From assembly GCA_964623885.1 (NCBI GenBank), contig CAZUVM010000157.1:1-34745 (forward strand): a stretch of 34,745 nucleotides of DNA, given 5' to 3'. Position numbers and translations under genes: made by a program. This document shows positions 17,400 to 26,339 of the stretch, in pieces (the stretch's first letter is position 1; each line of letters starts with the position of its first letter). A model generated the notes under the pieces. The model made no database searches and had not been told where the DNA came from. It worked only from the letters and a program-made list of their open reading frames with translations. This DNA is from CAZUVM01 sp964623885 (GTDB lineage Bacteria > Verrucomicrobiota > Verrucomicrobiia > Limisphaerales > UBA8199).

Positions 17400-19283
17400 A
17401 TGCTGCCGCCCCAGCTTTTCCGCCGCAAATCCCTGGACCAACTCGTGGGCGAAACGACCGAACCCCAGCACCAGCTCCGGCGAGTCCTGGGCCCGGTTCA
17501 ACTGACCATGTTGGGGGTGGGCGCAATTGTGGGCGCTGGGATTTTTTCTACCGTCGGCACCGCCGCGGCCGGTGGCGGCGAGCACGTCGGGGCGGGCCCG
17601 GCGTTGGTGATTTCGTTCTTGATGGTCGCAGTGGCGTGCGGGTTTGCGGCGCTTTGTTACTCGGAATTCGCTGCGATGGTGCCCGTGTCTGGCTCCGCAT
17701 ACACCTACGCGTACGCAACGCTGGGCGAATTGGCCGCGTGGCTCATCGGCTGGGATTTGATTCTGGAATACGCCATCAGCAATGCCGCCGTCGCCGTATC
17801 GTGGTCGGGATACTTTCAAACTCTGCTCAAGCAGTTCCACCTCAATTTGCCTTCCTGGCTTGGCACCGATTTTCGCTCCGCCTTTCAGGCGGCCGACCAG
17901 GTGGCCGCTGCCACGGCGAAACATGTCGATCTGAGCACTCTTGACCCTGGCGTAGTTCACGATGCCACAGCGGTCCACCTGGCCCCGCACCTTTTCGGGT
18001 TACCCATCATTTTTAACCTGCCTGCGTTCGTGATCGTTGTCATCGTCACGTGGATCGTCTTGATTGGCATCCGCGAAACCGCCCACTTCAACACCGGCCT
18101 GGTCATCGCCAAACTCGCGATCATTGCTTTTTTTCTAGTGCTCGGTGTGATGTATATCCGACCGGAGAATTGGACGCCCTTTGCGCCGAACGGCATGAAA
18201 GGCATCTCCAGCGCCGCGGCGATTATTTTCTTCGCGTACATCGGATTCGATGCGGTTTCAACCGCTTCAGAGGAAACGCGCAATCCGCAACGCGATATGC
18301 CCATCGGCATTATGGCGAGCCTCGTGGTTTGCACCATCCTGTATGTGGCGGTTGCCATCGTGCTGACGGGCCTGGCCAAGTGGAATACCTTGGATAATGC
18401 CGAACCGCTGGCTGCCGTCTTCACGGGCCTGGGAATGAATTGGACGGCAGGAATTATCGCCTTGGGCGCTGTCGTGGCCACCACTTCAGCTTTGGTGCCG
18501 TATCAAGCAGGCCAGCCGCGCATTTTTTTCTCGATGGGCCGCGACGGTTTGCTGCCACCGTGGGCCGCCAGGATACACCCACGCTTTCGCACCCCGCATG
18601 TGACTACGATTATCACGGGCATTGCGGTGGCAATCTGTTCTTCGCTTGCCAATATTAATGAGCTTGTTGAATTAACAAACATAGGGACGTTATTCGCATT
18701 TGTGCTGGTGGCAGCAGGGGTCATGGCGCTGCGCTACACCGATCCCGAACGACCGCGTCCGTTTCGCACGCCGTGGGTGCCGTGGGTGCCGCTCGGCGCA
18801 ATTGTTTCATGCGCCTACTTGATGTACGAGTTGCCATCGACGAACTGGATTAGATTCTTCTTCTGGATGGCGGCAGGCCTGCTGGTTTATTTAGGAGTCG
18901 GTGTGGATGAGAGCAGAATTGTGGAAGCGAAGGAGGGAGACGCCTCGGCGCAGAGGCTCAAAATCTATGCGCGCAAGCTGCTGCTGTTGGGATTCGGCCT
19001 GTTTCTTATTGGGGTTGGCTTGGGTTATGCCGGCTGGCGCATGCGCGTTCCGGGAGTGGAACTCACGTCTTTTCGTGGCAACGCGCTTTTTTGGATCTTT
19101 TTCGGTTTGGCGGGCTTGGCAGCCTACGTCGGGCACGTGATCTGGATTCGCGGTTGCGCCTGTTATTCTGTAGCCAAGGGGCGCTCGCGTTGGGTCGGGC
19201 TGATAGGCGTGCTGGGAGTAATCGGCCTGGCCATACTGGCCCCCTTGCCGGCGAAGGCACCGGGGCAACGCATGCAGTCCTGA
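17400..19283 (+). CDS. APC superfamily amino-acid permease, CAT type (first)
   Basis: The 627-residue polytopic membrane protein resembles cationic amino-acid transporters. The first helix has GVGAIVGAGIFSTVG, and the conserved segment FFAYIGFDAVSTASEETRN leads into PQRDMPIGI. Twelve core helices are followed by an extra hydrophobic C-terminal part (about 545-620), fitting the 14-helix CAT layout. ATG 17400 (MLPPQLFRRKSLDQL) is chosen over TTG 17355. The substrate is not certain; the family moves amino acids by exchange or proton symport. It is a clear paralogue of the permease at 21761. Confidence 0.9.
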   Translation: MLPPQLFRRKSLDQLVGETTEPQHQLRRVLGPVQLTMLGVGAIVGAGIFSTVGTAAAGGGEHVGAGPALVISFLMVAVACGFAALCYSEFAAMVPVSGSAYTYAYATLGELAAWLIGWDLILEYAISNAAVAVSWSGYFQTLLKQFHLNLPSWLGTDFRSAFQAADQVAAATAKHVDLSTLDPGVVHDATAVHLAPHLFGLPIIFNLPAFVIVVIVTWIVLIGIRETAHFNTGLVIAKLAIIAFFLVLGVMYIRPENWTPFAPNGMKGISSAAAIIFFAYIGFDAVSTASEETRNPQRDMPIGIMASLVVCTILYVAVAIVLTGLAKWNTLDNAEPLAAVFTGLGMNWTAGIIALGAVVATTSALVPYQAGQPRIFFSMGRDGLLPPWAARIHPRFRTPHVTTIITGIAVAICSSLANINELVELTNIGTLFAFVLVAAGVMALRYTDPERPRPFRTPWVPWVPLGAIVSCAYLMYELPSTNWIRFFFWMAAGLLVYLGVGVDESRIVEAKEGDASAQRLKIYARKLLLLGFGLFLIGVGLGYAGWRMRVPGVELTSFRGNALFWIFFGLAGLAAYVGHVIWIRGCACYSVAKGRSRWVGLIGVLGVIGLAILAPLPAKAPGQRMQS

Positions 19284-19306
19284 CGCACACAGCGAATTAA
19301 AACGTA

Positions 19307-19335
19307 TTGCGCGCCTGACAGTCACGTATTACATT
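19307..19335 (+). promoter_or_regulatory. Predicted leaderless promoter/operator of the second vapBC
   Basis: TTGCGC (19307-19312), a 17-nt spacer and TACATT (19330-19335) are followed by 6 nt and the vapB ATG at 19342. The word GTATTACATT (19326-19335) is identical to that before the first vapB. A transcript would begin at or near the ATG. The assignment is inferred from the shared pattern. Confidence 0.45.
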
Positions 19336-19341
19336 CAGGGC

Positions 19342-19584
19342 ATGAAGACGCTCTGTTTGAGGATCGATCGCACGCTGGACCGCTGGTTGACCGACGAAGC
19401 GAAGCGGCTAGGCCGCACAAAATCAGACCTCATCCGGGAGACGCTTGATCGGCAACGAAACGGAAAACCCAAGCGTTCACCGTCGGTTCATGAACTGGCA
19501 AAGGATTATTGCGGCATCATCAAAGGGGGTCCGCGGGATGTTTCCACAAATATGAGGAAATATTTGGCCGGGTTTGGTAAATGA
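19342..19584 (+). CDS. vapB: Ribbon-helix-helix antitoxin VapB (second module)
   Basis: The 80-residue product begins KTLCLRIDRTLDRWL, then KRLGRTKSDLIRETL, a typical ribbon-helix-helix DNA-binding fold. The C-terminal part (about 45-80, HELAKDYCGIIKGGPRDVS) resembles toxin-binding tails of VapB/CopG-like antitoxins. It overlaps vapC by 4 nt (ATGA). It should neutralise its toxin and repress its own promoter. It lies between two APC transporter genes, on the same strand. Confidence 0.88.
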   Translation: MKTLCLRIDRTLDRWLTDEAKRLGRTKSDLIRETLDRQRNGKPKRSPSVHELAKDYCGIIKGGPRDVSTNMRKYLAGFGK

Positions 19585-19994
19585 CGAAGTTTCTCGTCGA
19601 TACCGGACCGTTAGTAGCCTATTTAAGGGAGAGCGATGCCAACCATGAATGGGTCGTCGAGCAACTTCAGCGCATTCCGCCGCCGCTTCTGACGTGTGAA
19701 CCCGTTTTAGCGGAAACGGCCTGGCTAATCGGACACCAACCCGAGCATCTCGAAGCGTTGTGGTCTTTTATGCGCAAACAACTGCTCTGCCTGGCCTTTC
19801 AGCTCGAAACGGAGTTTGAATTAGTGGCTGGGTTGATGAAGCGCTATTCGGACATTCCGATGGATCTGGCAGATGCCTGCCTGGTGCGGATGTCTGAGTT
19901 AAATCGGAATTGCAAACTGATTACGACGGACAGCGACTTTAGATTCTACCGACGGTTCAACCGGCAGGTGATACCGGTAATTGCCCCCTGGTAA
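19581..19994 (+). CDS. vapC: PIN-domain toxin VapC (second module)
   Basis: The 137-residue product is a PIN-domain ribonuclease. The expected acidic residues are Asp7 in FLVDTGPLVAYL, Glu45 in VLAETAWL, Asp95/Asp98 in PMDLADACLV and Asp117 in LITTDSDF. The last segment, TDSDFRFYRR, is typical of this VapC subgroup. It differs strongly from the first VapC in this window. It is coupled to its antitoxin by a 4-nt overlap. RNA cleavage is the family activity; the target is unknown. Confidence 0.93.
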   Translation: MTKFLVDTGPLVAYLRESDANHEWVVEQLQRIPPPLLTCEPVLAETAWLIGHQPEHLEALWSFMRKQLLCLAFQLETEFELVAGLMKRYSDIPMDLADACLVRMSELNRNCKLITTDSDFRFYRRFNRQVIPVIAPW

Positions 19995-20104
19995 TCGGTT
20001 CGCGACTCCGCACCACTTACGCGGTTCGCCAGCAGCTTGGTTTCAACATTGGCCGATCGCATTTTGCCCCTTTCCGGCTCTACTTCCGCACATTACCCTG
20101 CCGC

Positions 20105-21625
20105 ATGCCCACGACTGACACGCAACCGGCCCCCGCTGAATTGAAGCTTGTTCAGGGCTTAAGTCTTCTCGACTCCACCATGCTGGTCGCGGGCTCCATG
20201 ATCGGCTCAGGCGTGTTCATTGTCTCAGCGGATATCGGGCGGCAAGTCGGATCCAGCGGTTGGCTGCTGCTGGTGTGGTTGGTTACCGGAGCGCTGACCA
20301 TCAGTGCCGCGCTAAGCTACGGTGAGTTGGCGGCAATGATGCCGCGCGCCGGGGGACAATACGTTTATCTCCGCGAGGCGTACAGCCCCCTCTGGGGCTT
20401 TCTCTACGGCTGGACACTGTTTCTGGTGATTCAGACGGGCACGATTGCCGCAGTTGCAGTAGCCTTCTCGCGGTATCTTGGCCAGATGGTTCAGGCAGTT
20501 TCGCCTACCGCATGGATCATACCCCCTGTAAACATATCTTCTGGCTATGCGCTGAGTCTCTCGACGCAGCAACTGGTAGCCATCCTGTTGATTGCTTTGC
20601 TGACCTTCCTCAACACGCGCGGGCTGGCGCTGGGCAAGTGGATCCAAAATGTCTTCACCTCCGCCAAAGCTCTTTCTCTGTTTCTCTTGATCTTGATCGG
20701 CCTTGTGCTGGCACGGAACACGGAGGTGCTGAAAGCCAATTTTACCGGCCTGTGGATCCCACAAGACCCCTCGCCGATCAAACCGGACCTGTCAATGCTG
20801 CCCACCGTCTCCGCCGCCGGGGGCGCTTTCGGTTTGTTTGTCGCGTTTTGCGTGTCCCAGGTGGGCTCGCTGTTTTCTTCGGATTCGTGGAATAATGTCA
20901 CTTTCACCGCCGGTGAAGTTAAGAATCCGCGGCGCAACCTGCCGCTCTCTCTGGCGCTGGGAACCGGGCTGGTCACGGCGTTGTATATCCTGGCGAACCT
21001 GGCGTATCTGTGTTTATTGCCTCTGGATCAAATCAAGCATGCGCCGGATGACCGCGTCGCCACCGCAGCCATCGCTACAGTGTTCCATGGAACCGGTCCC
21101 GTCATCATGGCGATTGCCATTATGATTTCCACCTTCGGCTGCAACAACGGACTCATCTTGTCCGGTGCGCGCGTCTACTACGCAATGGCCCAAGACGGGC
21201 TCTTTTTTAAATCAACGGGAAAGTTGAACGCCTGCAGCGTACCGGCAGTGGGCCTGCTGCTTCAATGCCTTTGGGCGTGCGTGCTGGTCCTGCCGCACAC
21301 CCGCTTGCGCGATGCCGCTACGGGCCAGGAACATTACGGCAACCTTTACAGCGACCTCCTGGATTATGTCATCTTTTCCGTGCTGATTTTTTACGTGCTC
21401 ACCATCGCCGGGCTGTTCGTCTTGCGCCGCAAACGGCCGAATGCCGAGCGGCCTTATCGCGCCTTTGGATATCCTATTGTGCCGGCGCTTTACCTGCTGG
21501 CCGCAACTGCTATTGCGGTTGTGCTGCTGCTCTACAAAACCCAAACGACCTGGCCCGGCCTGGCGATTGTGCTGACCGGCGTGCCGGTTTATCTGGCGTG
21601 GCGTGGAAAGTCTGCGGTTAGGTAA
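20105..21625 (+). CDS. APC superfamily amino-acid permease, LAT-like (second)
   Basis: The 506-residue membrane protein has about twelve helices. The first contains AGSMIGSGVFIVSADI, matching the APC helix-1 unwound motif, and helix 2-3 has LSYGELAAMMPRAGGQYVYLREAY. The WNNVTFTAGEVKNPRRNLP segment is the family signature after helix 6. It resembles L-type and y+L-type exchangers more than the CAT proteins on either side. There is no CAT-like C-terminal extension. The substrate is unknown. It starts 110 nt after vapC, with a pyrimidine-rich gap before the third permease. Confidence 0.9.
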   Translation: MPTTDTQPAPAELKLVQGLSLLDSTMLVAGSMIGSGVFIVSADIGRQVGSSGWLLLVWLVTGALTISAALSYGELAAMMPRAGGQYVYLREAYSPLWGFLYGWTLFLVIQTGTIAAVAVAFSRYLGQMVQAVSPTAWIIPPVNISSGYALSLSTQQLVAILLIALLTFLNTRGLALGKWIQNVFTSAKALSLFLLILIGLVLARNTEVLKANFTGLWIPQDPSPIKPDLSMLPTVSAAGGAFGLFVAFCVSQVGSLFSSDSWNNVTFTAGEVKNPRRNLPLSLALGTGLVTALYILANLAYLCLLPLDQIKHAPDDRVATAAIATVFHGTGPVIMAIAIMISTFGCNNGLILSGARVYYAMAQDGLFFKSTGKLNACSVPAVGLLLQCLWACVLVLPHTRLRDAATGQEHYGNLYSDLLDYVIFSVLIFYVLTIAGLFVLRRKRPNAERPYRAFGYPIVPALYLLAATAIAVVLLLYKTQTTWPGLAIVLTGVPVYLAWRGKSAVR

Positions 21626-21760
21626 ACGCTGCCTTTGTCGCTTCCCTCTTTGTCGTTTTGCCTTTATCGTCTCTGGACGGTCTCTTTATCCAATCCTTGA
21701 CATTCCTGCGCTTCTGCCCCATTTACCTTCAGCAATCAGCGCACTTAACCTCGACCATTC

Positions 21761-23332
21761 ATGAACTTATTGCGCCGGAAGAGCATCAAGGACCTGCAAG
21801 CGGAAGCCCTCACAGACGACAGCCTTAAGCGCGCGCTCGGGCCTGTTAACCTCACGGCGTTGGGTGTCGGCGCGATTATAGGTACCGGGATTTTCGTGCT
21901 AACCGGAACCGTTGCCGCACAGAATGCCGGACCCGCTGTAGTGCTTTCGTTCATCCTCGCCGGTCTTGCCTCCGTGTTTGCCGCATTGTGTTACAGCGAG
22001 TTCGCCTCACTGGTGCCTATGGCCGGCAGCGCGTACACGTATGGCTACGCGACCCTCGGCGAGTTGTTCGCCTGGATTATAGGCTGGGATCTCATTCTTG
22101 AATACGCTGTCGGCGCGATCACGGTGGCGATTGGTTGGTCAGGTTACGTTGTGTCGTTTTTACACGATTTTGGATTCGATATGCCGCCGCAGCTTTCGGC
22201 TGCCCGCGGCACGGAGTTGGTTCAAATCCCAGCCGCGCTGGCAGCCACCCTCAAAGTTAAGGCCGGCTGGGTCGCTGTCGTGGCGGGCATGTCGGATCAG
22301 ATCAAGGCGCTAGGGACCGACCCCTCAATGTTGCCGCACGCCACGGCAATCTTCAATCTGCCCGCGGTCATTATCATCTTTATCGTCACCACCCTGCTGG
22401 TGGTCGGAATTAAAGAATCGGCCAGCTTCAATAACTTCATCGTTTTTGTAAAGCTTGCCGTCGTGCTTCTTTTCATCTTTGGCGCGATTCGGGCGATCCA
22501 AGCCGCCAATTGGCATCCGTTCATCCCACCCAACACTGGAGAATCCGGACATTTTGGAACTTCTGGAATCATCACCGGGGCTGGGATTGTTTTCTTCGCG
22601 TATATCGGCTTCGACGCGGTCAGCACTGCGGCGCAAGAAGCCAAGAATCCGCAGAAGGATATGCCCATTGGAATCATCGGATCGCTGCTCATCTGCACAG
22701 TGCTGTATATCCTTGTTTCCGGAATCGCGACCGGCGTGGTGCCTTATACGCAACTCGACGTGCCAGACCCGATTGCCGTCGCCGCTGACCGCGCCGGCAT
22801 GGGCTGGATGGGGCAACTAATCAAACTGGGCGCCATCGCCGGACTCTCCTCGGTGATCCTGGTGATGCTGCTGGGACAATCGCGTGTGTTTTACAGCATG
22901 GCTCGCGATGGACTTATGCCTCCAGTCGTCAGCCAGATCCACCCGCGCTTCCGGACACCCTGGATAACTTCGATTCTTACCGGCATTGTCGTCGCCTTCT
23001 TTTCGGCGGTGTTCACGGTCAGGGAGGCAGGGAGCCTGTGCTCCATCGGCACGCTCCTGGCGTTCGTAATTGTGTCGGTCGGCATTCTTGTACTTAGAGT
23101 TCGCGAACCAGAATTACCGCGAAAATTCACTACGCCTGCCGTGTGGTTCGTGGCCCCCGCGGGCGCAGTTTCGGCGCTGCTGCTGATGTCGGGGCTACCT
23201 TGGCCCACTTGGCGGCGACTGATCGTTTGGTTCATCGTCGGGATGGTGGTCTATTTAAGTTACGGGATTCGCCGAAGCAAGTTGGCTAATCCAACCGCGA
23301 CGACGACACCTACCAAGCCGACGGGCGCTTAA
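21761..23332 (+). CDS. APC superfamily amino-acid permease, CAT type (third)
   Basis: The 523-residue membrane protein opens with NLLRRKSIKDLQAEAL, then GVGAIIGTGIFVLTG in helix 1, and shows FFAYIGFDAVSTAAQEAKN followed by PQKDMPIGI, almost the same as in the permease at 17400. It has twelve core helices but lacks the long hydrophobic C-terminal extension of that paralogue. It probably imports or exchanges amino acids, perhaps cationic ones. The pair flanks a vapBC module and a different APC protein, consistent with an old duplication. The DUF2851 gene starts 28 nt downstream. Confidence 0.92.
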   Translation: MNLLRRKSIKDLQAEALTDDSLKRALGPVNLTALGVGAIIGTGIFVLTGTVAAQNAGPAVVLSFILAGLASVFAALCYSEFASLVPMAGSAYTYGYATLGELFAWIIGWDLILEYAVGAITVAIGWSGYVVSFLHDFGFDMPPQLSAARGTELVQIPAALAATLKVKAGWVAVVAGMSDQIKALGTDPSMLPHATAIFNLPAVIIIFIVTTLLVVGIKESASFNNFIVFVKLAVVLLFIFGAIRAIQAANWHPFIPPNTGESGHFGTSGIITGAGIVFFAYIGFDAVSTAAQEAKNPQKDMPIGIIGSLLICTVLYILVSGIATGVVPYTQLDVPDPIAVAADRAGMGWMGQLIKLGAIAGLSSVILVMLLGQSRVFYSMARDGLMPPVVSQIHPRFRTPWITSILTGIVVAFFSAVFTVREAGSLCSIGTLLAFVIVSVGILVLRVREPELPRKFTTPAVWFVAPAGAVSALLLMSGLPWPTWRRLIVWFIVGMVVYLSYGIRRSKLANPTATTTPTKPTGA

Positions 23333-23360
23333 AGCCAATACTGCTTCGGGCCCGCAATCC

Positions 23361-25025
23361 ATGCTGAGATCCTCACCGTTAGATCAACAAAGCAAAGTCG
23401 CGTCATTACTATTGACTTTACTCGCCGGTCTGACCAAAACCTTCGCCAAGGTGTGGCCCGAGCTAAATACATTCTACGCCCAATGGCGGGTGAGCAGCGG
23501 AGCGGTGCCGGCACTGCGCGACGATCAGGACTCGCCGCCGGAGCAACTTCTCCAAGCGATCTGGCAGCATCAACGGCTTCAGCGCGAGCAATTGCAGACC
23601 GCCGACGGTCGTCCACTGCGCGTCCTGCACCCGGGTTTCCAGAGTCGGGAAGGCGGCCCTGACTTTCGCAACGCTGTGCTCCAGTTCGGCGAGGAAACCG
23701 CGCGCAGCGGCGACATCGAGGTGGACTTGCGTCCGAGCGGTTGGCGCAGTCATGGACACGATCGCAATCCAGCCTTTCGCAACGTCATTCTGCACGTGAT
23801 TTGGGAAAACGAACCGCGTGGCGCAGTTACAGGCGGTCCGCCACTGCTTTGGCTGCGGCCGGTCCTGGACGCGCCTTTGGGAGAACTGAGCCTCTGGTTA
23901 GGCGGCGAGGCGGCCCGCACTCTTCCTGAAGAATGGCGCGGTCAGTGCTGTGCGCCATTGCGCAAGCTGCCATCGGCCGAGTTGTTGGAACTCCTGCAAC
24001 AGGCCGCTCAGGTGCGGTTGCGAAGCAAAGCAGCCCAATTCCAGGCGCGCGCCCGGCAAACCGGCTGGGAACAATCGCTCTGGGAAGGACTCTTCCGCGC
24101 CTTGGGCTACAAACACAACGTGTGGCCGATGCAACGACTGGCCGAACTCCGCCCTCGGTGGGCCATCAAAGCTGGATTACCGGATGAATGGATTGATGGA
24201 TTGGTGGAACACAGCGCTGAGGTCGTCGGCGGCAACCCCATTAATCCATCAATGCTTCAATCCATCAATCCAATGGCCCCTCCACGCTCCGCGTGCCTGG
24301 CGCTGCAAGCTCGGTTACTAGGTCTAAGTGGCCTCCTGCCTGCCGAACTCACGCGAACCCAGCGTGGATCCGATCAGTACCTGCGCCAAATATGGGACCA
24401 CTGGTGGCGCGAGCGAGACTGCCTCGCCGACGCAGCGCTGCCTCGTGCCGTTTGGCACTTGCATGGACTCCGCCCGGCGAATCACCCCCAGCGGCGTCTG
24501 GCCCTCGCGGCAGCCTGGTCCGTGAAAGCGGATCTCCCCGCAAAGCTGGAACGATGGTGCGCGGAGGAAATGCCCGAAAAACAGCTAGCGCCGAAGTTGC
24601 TGGAGATGCTGCAGATCGAGCATGACGATTTTTGGTCCTGGCATTGGACCTTGAAATCGCCTCGTCTTAAAAAATCGCAACCATTGCTCGGCGAAACCCG
24701 TCTAACGGACCTGGCTATCAACGTGGCGTTGCCCTGGCTATGGACCCGTGCGGCCGAGGGTAACAACGAGCTCCTGCAACAGCGCATCGAGCGCCGCTAT
24801 TTAACTTGGCCAGCCGCGCAGGATAACTCCGTTCTGCGGCTCGCGCGGGAACGACTTCTCGGCGGCGGTTCGGCGCGCATGCTGCCCACTGCCGCAGCAC
24901 AGCAGGGCTTGCTGCAGATGATTCGCGATTTCTGCGATCACTCCAACTCAATCTGTGATGCCTGCAAGCTCCCGGACCTGGTAAAAGAATGGAAGTCCTC
25001 CAAGCAGCCGGCGGCGTTTGCTTAA
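23361..25025 (+). CDS. DUF2851 family protein of unknown function
   Basis: The 554-residue product matches the DUF2851 pattern known from Bacteroidetes and Verrucomicrobia: an N-terminal WPELNTFYAQW segment, a conserved core with GGPDFRNAV (about 98-106), GDIEVDLRPSGW (117-128), HGHDRNPAFRNVILHVIW (131-148), then a long helical C-terminal region. The core order Asp, Glu, His-x-His looks like a metal site and is compatible with, but does not prove, a nuclease-like fold. The function of the family is unknown to me. A short inverted repeat at 24189-24272 falls inside the reading frame, at about residues 277-304. The start is tentative. It follows the third permease closely. Confidence 0.82.
   Translation: MLRSSPLDQQSKVASLLLTLLAGLTKTFAKVWPELNTFYAQWRVSSGAVPALRDDQDSPPEQLLQAIWQHQRLQREQLQTADGRPLRVLHPGFQSREGGPDFRNAVLQFGEETARSGDIEVDLRPSGWRSHGHDRNPAFRNVILHVIWENEPRGAVTGGPPLLWLRPVLDAPLGELSLWLGGEAARTLPEEWRGQCCAPLRKLPSAELLELLQQAAQVRLRSKAAQFQARARQTGWEQSLWEGLFRALGYKHNVWPMQRLAELRPRWAIKAGLPDEWIDGLVEHSAEVVGGNPINPSMLQSINPMAPPRSACLALQARLLGLSGLLPAELTRTQRGSDQYLRQIWDHWWRERDCLADAALPRAVWHLHGLRPANHPQRRLALAAAWSVKADLPAKLERWCAEEMPEKQLAPKLLEMLQIEHDDFWSWHWTLKSPRLKKSQPLLGETRLTDLAINVALPWLWTRAAEGNNELLQQRIERRYLTWPAAQDNSVLRLARERLLGGGSARMLPTAAAQQGLLQMIRDFCDHSNSICDACKLPDLVKEWKSSKQPAAFA
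24189..24272. repeat. Inverted repeat inside the DUF2851 gene
   Basis: TGGATTGATGGATT (24189-24202) is the perfect inverse of AATCCATCAATCCA (24259-24272), and a further AATCCATCAAT lies at 24243-24253. The segment is translated in frame as a Gly/Asn/Pro-rich stretch containing GGNPINPSMLQSINPM, unlike its Leu/Arg/Trp-rich surroundings. It looks like a repeat element that entered in frame. Confidence 0.6.
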
Positions 25026-25042
25026 CAGGAACAACTCAGTTC

Positions 25043-25174
25043 AACCACAGCTTCACACAGCTGAAAAGACCCCGAGCGCGATTCTTGCACGAGTCGCACC
25101 CTCTTTGAATTGTGAACCCGCACTCGATCAGCACGGTAGAGCAAATCTGTGTTCATCTGTGTCCATCTGTGGTT
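25043..25174. repeat. Imperfect inverted repeat with dispersed-repeat copy B
   Basis: The right arm contains the 24-base repeat at 25151-25174, which matches 15228-15251 with one mismatch. The left arm at 25043-25060 is inverse to 25157-25174 at 15 of 18 bases (AACCACAG...ACACAG). The whole unit fills most of the gap between the convergent DUF2851 and mutarotase-like genes and may also end their transcripts. Confidence 0.5.
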
Positions 25175-25204
25175 TTCACCTGCACGGATACGGCTTAGGT
25201 GCCC

Positions 25205-26260
25205 TCACATTGCTAAGGGAGCCTCCGGAACCGAATTCGCGGGAACCAGGAACAGCCGGTACTCCGCCTTTACAGTTGACCGTGCCGGAACCCAACGATA
25301 ACCCGGCACGCCGAACAATCCGCCTCGGTCGATCATCGCGCGGCGCGATTCCGGAAACGGCGAGACGCCAAATTCCATTCCGCGCGTCACAGTTGCGCCA
25401 TTCCAAGGCGGTTGCGTGCGGCTCAGGTTCTCCTCCCAAATACCGAGCCAGGGGAAATCTCGTTGTTGCCAGGCATAGCCGAAGGCCAGTCGATGCGTAG
25501 GACTCCAGGCCAGGAACCATGCTTGTGCGCTTGACGGATCCATCAGGTGCGTTGAATAAGCGCCCGAAACCGGCCGGTTCGTGAAGAGCCTCATGTCTTC
25601 ATGCGCCCCGTCGGTGCAGGGCACCATCGGCCACTTAAACTCCGCGCCGATTTGCATGTACCCTTTACCGCCGGTGAAATCCGTTTCAATGACCTTTGCC
25701 CGGGTCGCATTCGCGCGAAATTGTGTGCGGCCTTTCTCTAAAAACGGCGGCCCGAGCGTAACATGTTGCGTCCAGGCGATCGGCCGATCGGAGGTCGACA
25801 GGTTCTCCACTCGTTCTGCGATCGTTGCCACGCGTGATTCTGCCGGTAAACGGATGACGCGCGTAAACCGGAGCTGGGCCTGAGTCAGCACGGTTCGTTG
25901 TGTCAGCGTATCCCCTTCAATGGAGACCTCGTATCGCGAAATAGGTGCTTCGCCATGCACGGTCATACCCACGGCTGCTTCATCCTCCGAAGGCCCGCCG
26001 AACAAATCCAAACATAGGTTATGCCCAAGAATGCCGGCCAGCAGCTTGCTTTCGGCGTTGTCGCCATACTCAGGATGTTTGGCAAGATCGTACTGCGAAG
26101 GCTCGATCGAAAGCCAGGGCGGACGCCACAGCGGGCTTACCTTGGTTGCCACGTCCGTTACCGCTGCGATGTGGCCGCCCTCGTTGGAAACCACGATCTC
26201 GAGAACACCGTTCGAAAGAGTCGCACAGCGGCGCGAGCGATAGAAGGAGGTCAGTGACAT
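25205..26260 (-). CDS. Aldose 1-epimerase-like (galactose mutarotase fold) protein
   Basis: The 351-residue product has no signal peptide. The overall pattern resembles large beta-sandwich proteins of the galactose-mutarotase superfamily: an opening beta hairpin LSNGVLEIVVSNEGGHIAAV, a mid-protein stretch VENLSTSDRPIAWTQHVTLGPPF with His and acidic residues, and late GIWEENLSRTQPPWNGATVTRGMEFG. I could not assign a named family, so this is a fold-level guess. It may act on or bind a sugar. It is divergent from the GH28-like gene, sharing an 80-nt promoter region, which fits a role with sugars released by that protein. Confidence 0.5.
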   Translation of the reverse strand: MSLTSFYRSRRCATLSNGVLEIVVSNEGGHIAAVTDVATKVSPLWRPPWLSIEPSQYDLAKHPEYGDNAESKLLAGILGHNLCLDLFGGPSEDEAAVGMTVHGEAPISRYEVSIEGDTLTQRTVLTQAQLRFTRVIRLPAESRVATIAERVENLSTSDRPIAWTQHVTLGPPFLEKGRTQFRANATRAKVIETDFTGGKGYMQIGAEFKWPMVPCTDGAHEDMRLFTNRPVSGAYSTHLMDPSSAQAWFLAWSPTHRLAFGYAWQQRDFPWLGIWEENLSRTQPPWNGATVTRGMEFGVSPFPESRRAMIDRGGLFGVPGYRWVPARSTVKAEYRLFLVPANSVPEAPLAM

Positions 26261-26339
26261 AAAACACTAAAAACAACCCGCTCGGGAATCGTATGCCGCG
26301 GCGCTTTTCATGCAACCCCAAATCCGCTACATAGCTGCT

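Noticed and set aside
21626..21760. Pyrimidine-rich gap with repeated TTTGTCG words between two permease genes
   Set aside because: Low-complexity sequence without a stem, promoter pair or open frame that can be supported.
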